DNA of 12,320 nucleotides from Clostridia bacterium. GTDB lineage: Bacteria > Bacillota_A > Clostridia > Christensenellales > Aristaeellaceae. This document shows, one piece after another, positions 6,524 to 12,320 of this stretch. Location of the stretch: assembly GCA_017430945.1 (NCBI GenBank), contig JAFRMB010000159.1, positions 1 to 12,320 of the forward strand, written 5' to 3'. The first letter of the stretch is position 1, and the number at the start of each line of letters is the position of its first letter. A model generated the notes under the pieces. That model saw only the letters and a list, made by a program, of their open reading frames with translations, searched no databases and was not told the origin of the DNA. A program made the position numbers and the translations under genes.

Positions 6524-7159
6524 ATGGACGGGATGAACAACTGGATCGCCGCGTCGGGACGGCTTGAGGGCGGGCTCACGATGAGCCATGAGGTGATGGA
6601 CGAGGTGTTCTATACCGGGACGTTCGCGGTAAAGCGCACGTCAGGCGCGTTGGACCGCCTGCCGGTGACGGTCCCCGGCAGGCTGGCCGGCCTTCTCGGC
6701 GAGGCAGGAGACATGCCGCTTCGGCTTGAGGGGCAGATCCGCTCCTACAACAGGGTGGAGAAAGGCGCGAGCCGGCTCCTGGTGACGCTCTTCGTTCGCG
6801 ATGTTTCCACATCCCCGGACGACGATACGCAGAACAGCGTGATCATCGACGGCGCGCTGTGCAGGCCGCCGGTCTATCGTTCGACACCGTTCGGAAGGGA
6901 GATCTGCGATATGATGCTGGCGGTGAGCCGCTCCTTTGGAAAGAACGATTACATACCCTGCATCGCGTGGGGGCGAAACGCACGGTCGGCGGCGGGGCTG
7001 GCCGTCGGGGACCGGCTATCCATCACGGGCCGGCTGCAGTCGAGAGAATATCAAAAGCTGTTGGACGATGGCAGTTGTCTGACCCGAAGCGTCTGCGAGG
7101 TCTCGGCCTTTACGCTCAAGAAGGCGGAAGACCGGCATATGTATGTGCCGGCATCATAG
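6524..7159 (+). CDS. Single-stranded DNA-binding protein-like, two OB folds (211 aa)
   Basis: The C-terminal half (about 104-200) is an SSB-type OB fold: NSVIIDGALCRPPVYRSTP (104-122), the helix and strand MMLAVSRSFGKNDYIPCIAWGRNA (130-153), GDRLSITGRLQSREY (162-176) and EVSAFTLKK (192-200). The AWGRNA and GRLQSREY motifs are typical. The N-terminal half (about 25-95) has a second, more diverged strand pattern (VFYTGTFAVKR, LRLEGQIRSYNR, RLLVTLFVRDV) that looks like another OB fold. The C-terminus (...HMYVPAS) lacks the acidic DDDIPF-like tail that housekeeping SSB uses to recruit partners. The ATG at 6524 follows GGAGGGG; ATG 6533 is possible. As the last gene of the LexA cassette it likely protects or presents ssDNA during translesion synthesis. 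It is distinct from the normal ssb, which is usually beside rpsF/rpsR. Confidence 0.85.
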   Translation: MDGMNNWIAASGRLEGGLTMSHEVMDEVFYTGTFAVKRTSGALDRLPVTVPGRLAGLLGEAGDMPLRLEGQIRSYNRVEKGASRLLVTLFVRDVSTSPDDDTQNSVIIDGALCRPPVYRSTPFGREICDMMLAVSRSFGKNDYIPCIAWGRNARSAAGLAVGDRLSITGRLQSREYQKLLDDGSCLTRSVCEVSAFTLKKAEDRHMYVPAS

Positions 7160-7208
7160 TCCGTTCGCAGAACAGGAGCCTGCCCGTCACGATGGATGCA
7201 GGCCGTCT

Positions 7209-7242
7209 CATCCGGGCCGCGGAACACGCCGCGGCCCGGATG
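7209..7242 (+). terminator. GC-rich hairpin, probable terminator of the SOS cassette
   Basis: Perfect 14-bp arms CATCCGGGCCGCGG (7209-7222) and CCGCGGCCCGGATG (7229-7242) enclose a 6-nt loop, 49 bp after the SSB-like stop. The run after the stem (CTTTACATT) is only weakly U-rich, so termination may be imperfect; the very stable stem and the position support the call. Confidence 0.75.
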
Positions 7243-7318
7243 CTTTACATTCAGATGTCAACGCCGGGAACAACGACAGTCATTCGTTCGGACCGTGGCC
7301 CTGTTCGCGAAATTGCTC

Positions 7319-7346
7319 TTGAATTCTTATGAAAACATGATATAAT
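7319..7346 (+). promoter_or_regulatory. Predicted promoter of the kinase / KtrAB operon
   Basis: TTGAAT (7319-7324), a 16-bp spacer and a perfect TATAAT (7341-7346), in an AT-rich island between the upstream hairpin and the small membrane protein. The start site would be near 7353, about 35 nt before the first ATG. No riboswitch-sized leader is present, so c-di-AMP control by a ydaO-type riboswitch is not supported here. Confidence 0.75.
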
Positions 7347-7387
7347 CTAATGTACTATCATATGCGGATCGAACGGGGGTGGTGGCG

Positions 7388-7594
7388 ATGGATGTCCTCA
7401 TAAGGACGCTGCTGGTCGCAGCAATCATGCTGGCTGCCTTGGGCTTCATCGTCGGCGCCGTGCTCAGACACCAGATCGGCGGCTTCATCGAGACCGTCGC
7501 CCGGGAGGCCCGCGAGGCTGAGGAGCAGGAGGAGCTGGAGCGGCAACAGCGCCTGCAGTCCAACGAGAGCAAAATCGACAAAACAGGAGCATAG
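7388..7594 (+). CDS. Small single-TM membrane protein, unknown function (68 aa)
   Basis: Residues 5-26 are one hydrophobic helix (LIRTLLVAAIMLAALGFIVGAV). From about 36 to 55 follows a strongly charged, Glu/Arg/Gln-rich helix (AREAREAEEQEELERQQR) likely to form a coiled coil or amphipathic tail. The single R6 before the helix leaves topology uncertain. The ATG at 7388 is preceded by ACGGGGGTGG (7374-7383); the GTG at 7379 lies within that purine run, so it is less likely. The sugar kinase ATG comes 3 bp after its stop, so it is the first gene of the operon. It is not recognised as a known family. A tiny membrane partner for KtrB or an anchor is conceivable, but nothing in the sequence shows it. 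Confidence 0.7.
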   Translation: MDVLIRTLLVAAIMLAALGFIVGAVLRHQIGGFIETVAREAREAEEQEELERQQRLQSNESKIDKTGA

Positions 7595-7597
7595 ATC

Positions 7598-8527
7598 ATG
7601 ATCACATCTGTTTCACTGAATCCCAGTATCGATCGTACGATGACGGTCGAGGGTTTCTCGGCAGGCAGGCTGAACCGCGTGTTGTCCAGCAGCGATGTCG
7701 CGGCGGGCAAGGGGATCAACGTCGCTTTGACGGTGTCCGGACTCGGTCTAGATGCGGAGTGCATCGGGCTGATGTACCGCGACAGTGCGCCCATATTTGA
7801 AAAGCGGCTCATGATGAACTCGACGGCATATGAATTCGTCTGGTGCGACGGCACGGCGCGAACGAATATAAAGGTGTTGGACAAGACGTCGGGCGAGATC
7901 ACTGAACTCAATGAGATGGGCCGGGAGGTCACCTCGGAGCAGCTGAACGCTGTGATGGAACTGCTGACCCGTCACGCGGAGGACAGCGACTTTTTGATCC
8001 TTTCCGGTTCGCTGCCGCCGGGATGCCCCGATGATTTTTATCGAACGATCATAAATACGGTGGACGGTCTGGGCTGTCATTGCGTGCTGGATGCCGACGG
8101 CGAGCGTATGAGATACGGGCTGGAGGCCAAGCCCTTCATGATCAAGCCCAACCGCTTCGAGCTTGAGTCGATGGCAGGACAAAGCTTGACCGGCATCCCG
8201 GAGATCCGCGATGCGGCGCGCAAATACATCGATATGGGCGTCGAAGTGGTCGCCGTATCGCTTGGCGCGCATGGCGCCATCATATTGAGAGGCGATGAGG
8301 CGCTGTATGCGCCGCAGCTGAACATCGACGTCAAATCTACGGTAGGCGCCGGTGACTCGATGGTCGCAGGCCTGGTCGCAGGCTTCATGGGCGAGTGCAG
8401 CCTTGAGGATACCTTTCGCATGGGCATGGCGTGCGCAACGGCGCGCTGCATGACGGATGGCTATCGCATCATCGAACGCACGGTATACAAAGCGCTCATG
8501 GAAATGGTCACCATCGAAAGGATCTAA
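7598..8527 (+). CDS. PfkB-family hexose-phosphate kinase, 1-phosphofructokinase type (309 aa)
   Basis: A ribokinase-fold (PfkB) sugar-phosphate kinase most like 1-phosphofructokinase (FruK, fructose-1-P to fructose-1,6-bisphosphate) and tagatose-6-phosphate kinase (LacC). The motifs are SLNPSIDRTM (6-15) at the N-terminus, GKGINVA (37-43) for substrate binding, LSGSLPPG (135-142), KPNRFELE (183-190) and the PfkB signature TVGAGDSMVAG (248-258) with catalytic base D253. The SLNP-ID and GKG-NVA forms are characteristic of the FruK/LacC branch rather than ribokinase or AckPfkB. AGGAG stands 8-9 bases before the ATG. The usual neighbours of fruK (the fructose PTS gene fruA and the repressor fruR) are absent; instead it is sandwiched between a small membrane protein and KtrB. 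Exact substrate is therefore open. Confidence 0.9.
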   Translation: MITSVSLNPSIDRTMTVEGFSAGRLNRVLSSSDVAAGKGINVALTVSGLGLDAECIGLMYRDSAPIFEKRLMMNSTAYEFVWCDGTARTNIKVLDKTSGEITELNEMGREVTSEQLNAVMELLTRHAEDSDFLILSGSLPPGCPDDFYRTIINTVDGLGCHCVLDADGERMRYGLEAKPFMIKPNRFELESMAGQSLTGIPEIRDAARKYIDMGVEVVAVSLGAHGAIILRGDEALYAPQLNIDVKSTVGAGDSMVAGLVAGFMGECSLEDTFRMGMACATARCMTDGYRIIERTVYKALMEMVTIERI

Positions 8528-8533
8528 CGGAAC

Positions 8534-9955
8534 ATGTTGAGAAGTTGGAGGAGCGCTGCGGGCCAGGGCCATGATCGCGGCAGGCAGCGCTTTCTGGACC
8601 GCGTCTTTCACAGGATATATCGTAAAAACGGATTCAGCCCCCTGCCCGTGATCGCCATGGGTTTTGCGGGGCTGATCCTGCTGGGCAGCCTGCTGCTGTC
8701 GCTGCCGGTCGCATCCGCGTCGGGCAGATCGGTGGGCTGGTTCGACGCGCTTTTCACTTCAACATCGGCGGTGTGTGTCACGGGGCTCGTCGTCCTGGAC
8801 ACGGGCACCGCCTATTCCGCATTCGGACACGTCGTGCTGCTTGTGCTGATCCAGCTGGGCGGACTGGGATTCATGACGTTCGCCACCCTGATATTCCGGC
8901 TCATGGGACGGCAGATCACGCTGCGCGAAAAACTGATCATGCAGGATTCCATGAACGAGGACGTGCTGGGGGGCATCGTCCAGCTCGTGCAGTGGGTCGC
9001 CATCAGCTCGTTCACGGTTGAGCTTACAGGTACCGCGCTGTTCACCATACGGCTGATCCCTATGTACGGACCGGGCAAGGGCCTGTTCTATGCGCTTTTC
9101 CATGCCGTGTCGGCGTTCTGCAACGCGGGCTTCGACCTGTTCGGATACGGACGCAGCCTGACCGGATTCTCGGGAGATGTGCTGATCAATTTGACGGCGA
9201 TCATGCTGGTGGTCGTCGGCGGGCTCGGTTTCGGCGTGCAGAGCGATATCCTTCGGCGTCGTCGATTCGACAAGTTTCGCCTCCACACGAAGCTGGTCCT
9301 GGCCAGCTATGGCACGCTGATGGCGGTCAGCTTTGTCATGGTGCTCGCGCTCGAATGGTCGAATCCCTCGACACTCGGAGCGATGCCCATAGGACAGAAG
9401 CTGCTTGCCGCGCTCTTTCAGGCGGTCACGCTTCGAACGGCGGGCTTCAACACGTTCGACCAGGCGGCCATGCGCGACTGCACGAAGCTGATCGGCAGTT
9501 TCATGATGGTCATCGGCGCGGCTCCCGCGTCCACAGGCGGCGGCATCAAGGTGACCACGCTGGCCATCCTGTTCCTGACCGCGCGGATGGTGGCCAGGGG
9601 CGAAAGCAGCATAAGAGTGTTCGGACGCAGGATCGATCCGACGCTCATCACACGGGCGATGACTGTCACGTTCATCGCGCTGGCGGTCGTGTTCATCGAT
9701 GTGTGCGTGCTGTCGCTCATGCAGCCCGGCGCGGGCTTTCTGGATCTGCTGTACGAATGCGCATCTGCCATGGGCACGGTGGGCATCTCCGCCATCGGGT
9801 CGTCCAGTTTGAGGCCTCTGGCGAGGATCATGATCATTTTGACCATGTTCACCGGACGCGTGGGTCCGTTGACGCTCGCGCTGTTGTTCGCGCGCAGACA
9901 GAACCGCACCCGTGAGCTGATACAGTACCCTGAGGAACATATCATGATCGGCTGA
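8534..9955 (+). CDS. ktrB: K+ uptake transporter, membrane subunit KtrB/TrkH family (473 aa)
   Basis: The ion-conducting subunit of a Ktr-type potassium transporter, an integral membrane dimer gated by a KtrA ring. Four membrane-pore-membrane repeats are visible from their selectivity-filter loops: SAVCVTGL (78-85), SAFCNAGFD (193-201), TLRTAGFN (299-306) and SAMGTVGIS (411-419), each with the conserved filter glycine. The intramembrane gate loop lies at GAAPASTGGGIKVTT (328-342), and the GRVGP motif (441-445) is typical. A 35-residue basic cytoplasmic leader precedes the first helix, longer than I expect for KtrB. The ATG is 6 bp after the kinase stop with a weak AAGG upstream, so it is probably translationally coupled. 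The paired ktrA follows 21 bp downstream. Identity is secure; whether transport is Na+-dependent cannot be read. Confidence 0.95.
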   Translation: MLRSWRSAAGQGHDRGRQRFLDRVFHRIYRKNGFSPLPVIAMGFAGLILLGSLLLSLPVASASGRSVGWFDALFTSTSAVCVTGLVVLDTGTAYSAFGHVVLLVLIQLGGLGFMTFATLIFRLMGRQITLREKLIMQDSMNEDVLGGIVQLVQWVAISSFTVELTGTALFTIRLIPMYGPGKGLFYALFHAVSAFCNAGFDLFGYGRSLTGFSGDVLINLTAIMLVVVGGLGFGVQSDILRRRRFDKFRLHTKLVLASYGTLMAVSFVMVLALEWSNPSTLGAMPIGQKLLAALFQAVTLRTAGFNTFDQAAMRDCTKLIGSFMMVIGAAPASTGGGIKVTTLAILFLTARMVARGESSIRVFGRRIDPTLITRAMTVTFIALAVVFIDVCVLSLMQPGAGFLDLLYECASAMGTVGISAIGSSSLRPLARIMIILTMFTGRVGPLTLALLFARRQNRTRELIQYPEEHIMIG

Positions 9956-9976
9956 TGCAACAGGGAGGATCGCATT

Positions 9977-10645
9977 ATGGCTAAAAAGGGCAAGGGAAAG
10001 CAGTATCTCGTCGTCGGACTGGGGCGCTTTGGAAGTGCCATCGCCGAAACGCTGTGCCTGGCGGGTGAAGAAGTGCTTGGCGTCGACATCGACCTCGACC
10101 TGGTGGAGGATATGCGCGAGCGCATCACGCACACCGTACAGATGGATGCCATGGATCGAAGCGCGCTCATGGCCCTTGGCGTAGAGGATTTCGACGTGGC
10201 TTTCGTCACCATGGGCTCGGATATACGCGCCAGTGGCATGATCACGCTGCTCATGAAGGAGCTCGGGGTCAAACGCGTCATCGCCAAGGCTCACGACGAT
10301 TTCCACGGCAGGATGCTTGAAAAGTTGGGCGCCGACGAGGTCCTGTTCCCCGAGAGGGACATGGGTAGGCGCATCGCGCACAACCTCGTTTCAGGTAACA
10401 TTATCGATTATCTGGAGCTGTCCCCGGACTACTCCATGGCCGAGATACGCCCCAAGCCGGAATGGCCAGGCAAGAGCCTCCGCGAGCTGGCGCTGCGCAG
10501 CAGCATGGGCGTCAATGTCGTCGCGATCCGGAACGGCGAAACGCTGAATCCGATGCCACAGCCTGAGACGGTGATCGCGGAAGGAGACGTTCTGCTGGTG
10601 GTGGCCAGCGAAAAGACGCTGGCGGGCATGGATCGCTGGCGCTGA
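9977..10645 (+). CDS. ktrA: K+ uptake regulatory subunit KtrA (RCK / TrkA-N, 222 aa)
   Basis: The cytosolic gating ring subunit that opens KtrB with ATP and closes it with ADP. Residues 8-130 are the RCK_N Rossmann domain: YLVVGLGRFGSAIAETL (10-26) with the GxGxxG nucleotide loop, the acidic end of beta-2 at D37-D39, the FVTMGSD segment (76-82) and the FPERDMG motif (124-130), whose glutamate is a metal or ligand site in known KtrA. Residues about 150-220 are the RCK_C (TrkA_C) domain, which binds c-di-AMP in characterised Firmicute KtrA proteins; AIRNGETLNPMPQPETVIAEGDVLLVVAS (183-211) shows the expected strand pattern. GGGAGG (9963-9968) precedes the ATG by 8 bases. It is the last gene of the kinase-KtrB-KtrA operon; no clear terminator follows, so some read-through into the next gene is possible. 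Confidence 0.95.
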   Translation: MAKKGKGKQYLVVGLGRFGSAIAETLCLAGEEVLGVDIDLDLVEDMRERITHTVQMDAMDRSALMALGVEDFDVAFVTMGSDIRASGMITLLMKELGVKRVIAKAHDDFHGRMLEKLGADEVLFPERDMGRRIAHNLVSGNIIDYLELSPDYSMAEIRPKPEWPGKSLRELALRSSMGVNVVAIRNGETLNPMPQPETVIAEGDVLLVVASEKTLAGMDRWR

Positions 10646-10689
10646 AACCTGTTTACGTCATTTTAGCGAATGCATTTATGCCAAATGCC

Positions 10690-10717
10690 TTGCGGAAAAC
10701 CCGGAAATGTGTATAAT
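10690..10717 (+). promoter_or_regulatory. Predicted promoter of the foldase lipoprotein gene
   Basis: TTGCGG (10690-10695), a 16-bp spacer and a perfect TATAAT (10712-10717). The start site would be near 10724, giving a leader of about 50 nt with the ribosome binding site GAGAGGAAG (10759-10767). A weak 6-bp stem (GCATTT 10672-10677 / AAATGC 10683-10688) lies just upstream; it has no U-tract. Confidence 0.7.
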
Positions 10718-10774
10718 ATACTAATGAATTCTATTTTTGGGTACCTTTGCCCTGGATTGAGAGGAAGAGTTACA

Positions 10775-12265
10775 ATGAGACAATCGCTTCTGAAGCTGAC
10801 CGGACTGATGCTTGCGCTGATGATCCTGCTCACCGGCTGCAACCTCATCGGTGTCGATGCCCTCAAACAGCTGGATGTGGATTTTGCCAAGCTGACCAAG
10901 GAATACGATGAGGCCGTTGCGGTCGAGTACGATGGCGGCAAACTGACCAAGGGCGATGTGCTCGGCGGCTTTGTCAGCACATACAGCTACTACGCGCAGA
11001 TGTATCAGGCCTTTGGCATGCAGCTCAACAGCGCCACGATCGACTCGGTCCGCCAGCAGTCTCTGGAAACGGCCATGCAGTCCGTTGCCATCGAAAAGCA
11101 GATCGCGTCCCGCGGTCTGAGCCTCACTGAGGAAAAGCTTGCCGAGGTACAGGCGGCCGCAGACGAGAACTATAACCAGGCCTATCAGAGTTTCTATGAC
11201 AACACGACCGGCAAGGACGAGGCCGTACGCGCGCGTCAGGCCGAATACGACCTGTATACCAACGGATTCAGCAAGGATATTTTCTACAAGTCCCAGCTGC
11301 AGCAGGCGAATTACGATCTCATCAGTGAGACCGTGCGTGCTGAAGTGGAGCTCACCGACGATCAGCTCGCAGAGGCCTACAAGGAGAAAGTTGCCGAGGA
11401 CAAGGAGGAGTTCTCCGAGAACGCGGGCAGCTTTGAATCTCACATGTCCTCCGACGATGAGGTCGTTGCATGGATCCCGGAGGGATACCGCACGGTGAAG
11501 CACATCCTGGTCAAGCCCGCGGACGATGTGCTCAAGGCTGTGACCGACGCGCGCAGCGCGCTCACCAAGGCGGAAGGCGATCTTGAGGATCTTGAGGATG
11601 AGCTCGACGCGCTGAACGATACTGATCCGGAAGCGGACGCCGAAGCTGAGGAAGCCGCCGAGGCTGCTGAAGAAGCCGAAGACGCCGTGGAAAGCGACGA
11701 GGCAGATGCGGATGCTGCAGACGCCGAGGCCGAGCCGACAGAGGCGCCGCGCACAGCCGAGCAGATCAACGCCGACATCGAGAATGCCCGAAAGGCGCTG
11801 GAAACGGCGAAGGCCGACGTTGCTGCCGCGGAAGCTGCCTGTCTGGAATCCGTCAAGGACAAGACCGACGCGATCTACAGCCGCATCGAAGCAGGCGACG
11901 ATTTTGCCGCGCTCATCGCTGAGTACGGCGAGGATCCGGGCATGAAGAACGAGCCCACCGCTACCCGCGGATACTATGTCGCCGCCAATTCCGAGAACTG
12001 GGACGCCAATTTCACCGCCGGTGCCATGTCGCTGGCCAACGTGGGCGATGTTACCCAGACTCCTCTCGTCAGCAGCAGCGGCGTACACATCATCCGGTAT
12101 GAGTCTGACGCGACCTCCGGCGAAGTCCCGCTCGAGGAGGTGCGCGACAAGTTCTACAAGGAGACGCTCGAGGCAAAGCAGGATGAGCACTTCGACAGCG
12201 AACTGACGGCCTGGGTCGAAGCCCTGAAGCCCGTCTATCATCCCGAAGTACTCACCCTCGATTGA
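10775..12265 (+). CDS. Parvulin-type peptidyl-prolyl isomerase lipoprotein (PrsA/SurA-like foldase, 496 aa)
   Basis: An extracytoplasmic foldase anchored by a lipid. MRQSLLKLTGLMLALMILLTGC is a type II signal peptide with lipobox LLTGC, so C22 is the acylated first mature residue. Residues 46-235 form a helical SurA/PrsA-like chaperone domain (VEYDGGKLTKGDVLGG, SLETAMQSVAIEKQI). The parvulin domain starts at YRTVKHILVK (238-247) and resumes at IYSRIEAGDDFAALIAEYGEDPG (367-389), then FTAGAMSLANVGDVTQTPLVSSSGVHIIRYES (413-444). Between these halves sits an insertion of about 115 residues (250-364): two heptad-like helices (251-283, 328-360) joined by an acidic Ala/Glu/Asp linker (284-325). The ATG at 10775 is set by GAGAGGAAG and the signal peptide; longer in-frame starts precede the promoter. 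Substrates are presumably secreted proteins. It probably forms a monocistronic unit. Confidence 0.92.
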   Translation: MRQSLLKLTGLMLALMILLTGCNLIGVDALKQLDVDFAKLTKEYDEAVAVEYDGGKLTKGDVLGGFVSTYSYYAQMYQAFGMQLNSATIDSVRQQSLETAMQSVAIEKQIASRGLSLTEEKLAEVQAAADENYNQAYQSFYDNTTGKDEAVRARQAEYDLYTNGFSKDIFYKSQLQQANYDLISETVRAEVELTDDQLAEAYKEKVAEDKEEFSENAGSFESHMSSDDEVVAWIPEGYRTVKHILVKPADDVLKAVTDARSALTKAEGDLEDLEDELDALNDTDPEADAEAEEAAEAAEEAEDAVESDEADADAADAEAEPTEAPRTAEQINADIENARKALETAKADVAAAEAACLESVKDKTDAIYSRIEAGDDFAALIAEYGEDPGMKNEPTATRGYYVAANSENWDANFTAGAMSLANVGDVTQTPLVSSSGVHIIRYESDATSGEVPLEEVRDKFYKETLEAKQDEHFDSELTAWVEALKPVYHPEVLTLD

Positions 12266-12286
12266 TTTGCGTCATCCGATCCGACA

Positions 12287-12320
12287 TGCCGACCGAAGGG
12301 CAGCTGCCCTTCGGTCGGCA
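12287..12320 (+). terminator. Perfect 34-bp palindrome, probable terminator of the foldase gene
   Basis: The last 34 bases form a perfect palindrome with 17-bp arms (12287-12303 and 12304-12320), 21 bp after the foldase stop. The core is CCGAAGGGCAG / CTGCCCTTCGG; in RNA it would fold with a small loop of about 4 nt. Any U-tract lies beyond the window edge, so the call rests on position and symmetry. Confidence 0.75.

Noticed and set aside
7353..7387. Possible c-di-AMP (ydaO) or other riboswitch before the KtrAB operon
   Set aside because: The leader is only about 35 nt, too short for that riboswitch class.
8759..10381. 540-codon minus-strand open frame over the Ktr genes
   Set aside because: It covers the clear KtrB and KtrA reading frames, spans their gene boundary and is rich in Arg/His/Asp, as expected of an antisense frame in GC-rich DNA.
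11632..11725. GAxGCx-rich stretch resembling a DNA repeat array
   Set aside because: It is the Ala/Glu/Asp-coding low-complexity linker of the foldase; no regular DNA unit or spacer structure.
10721..12241. 506-codon minus-strand open frame opposite the foldase
   Set aside because: The plus strand has a signal peptide, lipobox and parvulin motifs; the antisense frame is an effect of biased codon use, with no promoter or ribosome binding site.

Overview
The window is one stretch of a GC-rich bacterial chromosome. Its gene content and signals point to a high-GC member of the Bacillota, probably Clostridia-like. The evidence is: AGGAGG-type ribosome binding sites; sharp AT-rich sigma-A type promoters (TTGxxx / TATAAT) in a GC-rich background; a LexA site of the Gram-positive CGAAC-N4-GTTCG type; a PrsW-family protease; a KtrAB potassium uptake pair; and a PrsA/SurA-like lipoprotein foldase. 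There are no rRNA or tRNA genes, insertion sequences or CRISPR arrays. Taxonomy is an inference from these traits only.

Layout. (1) 1-1064, minus strand: the N-terminal 354 codons of peptide chain release factor 3 (prfC), cut by the window edge, with its own promoter. (2) 1288-3981, plus strand: a promoter drives a PrsW-family intramembrane protease, a HAD phosphatase and a P-loop NTPase/CYTH fusion protein, ending at a strong hairpin shared with the convergent gene. (3) 4024-4661, minus strand: a two-TM membrane protein of unknown function. Its promoter is directly preceded by a 25-bp tandem repeat. (4) 4857-7242, plus strand: a LexA-controlled SOS cassette of Y-family DNA polymerase, an 85-aa conserved-looking small protein and a two-OB-fold SSB-like protein. 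A GC-rich hairpin terminates it. (5) 7319-10645, plus strand: a tight operon of a 68-aa single-TM protein, a PfkB-type sugar-phosphate kinase, KtrB and KtrA. (6) 10690-12320, plus strand: a lipoprotein parvulin foldase with a long acidic coiled-coil insertion, ending in a perfect palindromic terminator.

How the genes work together. The SOS cassette is the clearest unit: LexA repression, an error-prone polymerase with a clamp-binding motif, and a dedicated ssDNA-binding protein suggest a translesion-synthesis module, with the small middle protein as an uncharacterised accessory. The KtrAB operon combines a K+ channel subunit and its nucleotide-gated regulator with a sugar kinase and a tiny membrane protein. 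The PrsW-HAD-CYTH operon joins regulated membrane proteolysis with phosphate chemistry, but no anti-sigma target lies nearby. Most of the window is ordinary core genome. The points most worth a second look are the SOS cassette's small protein, the CYTH fusion with an altered signature, the tandem repeat at the 4024-4599 gene promoter and the foldase insertion.
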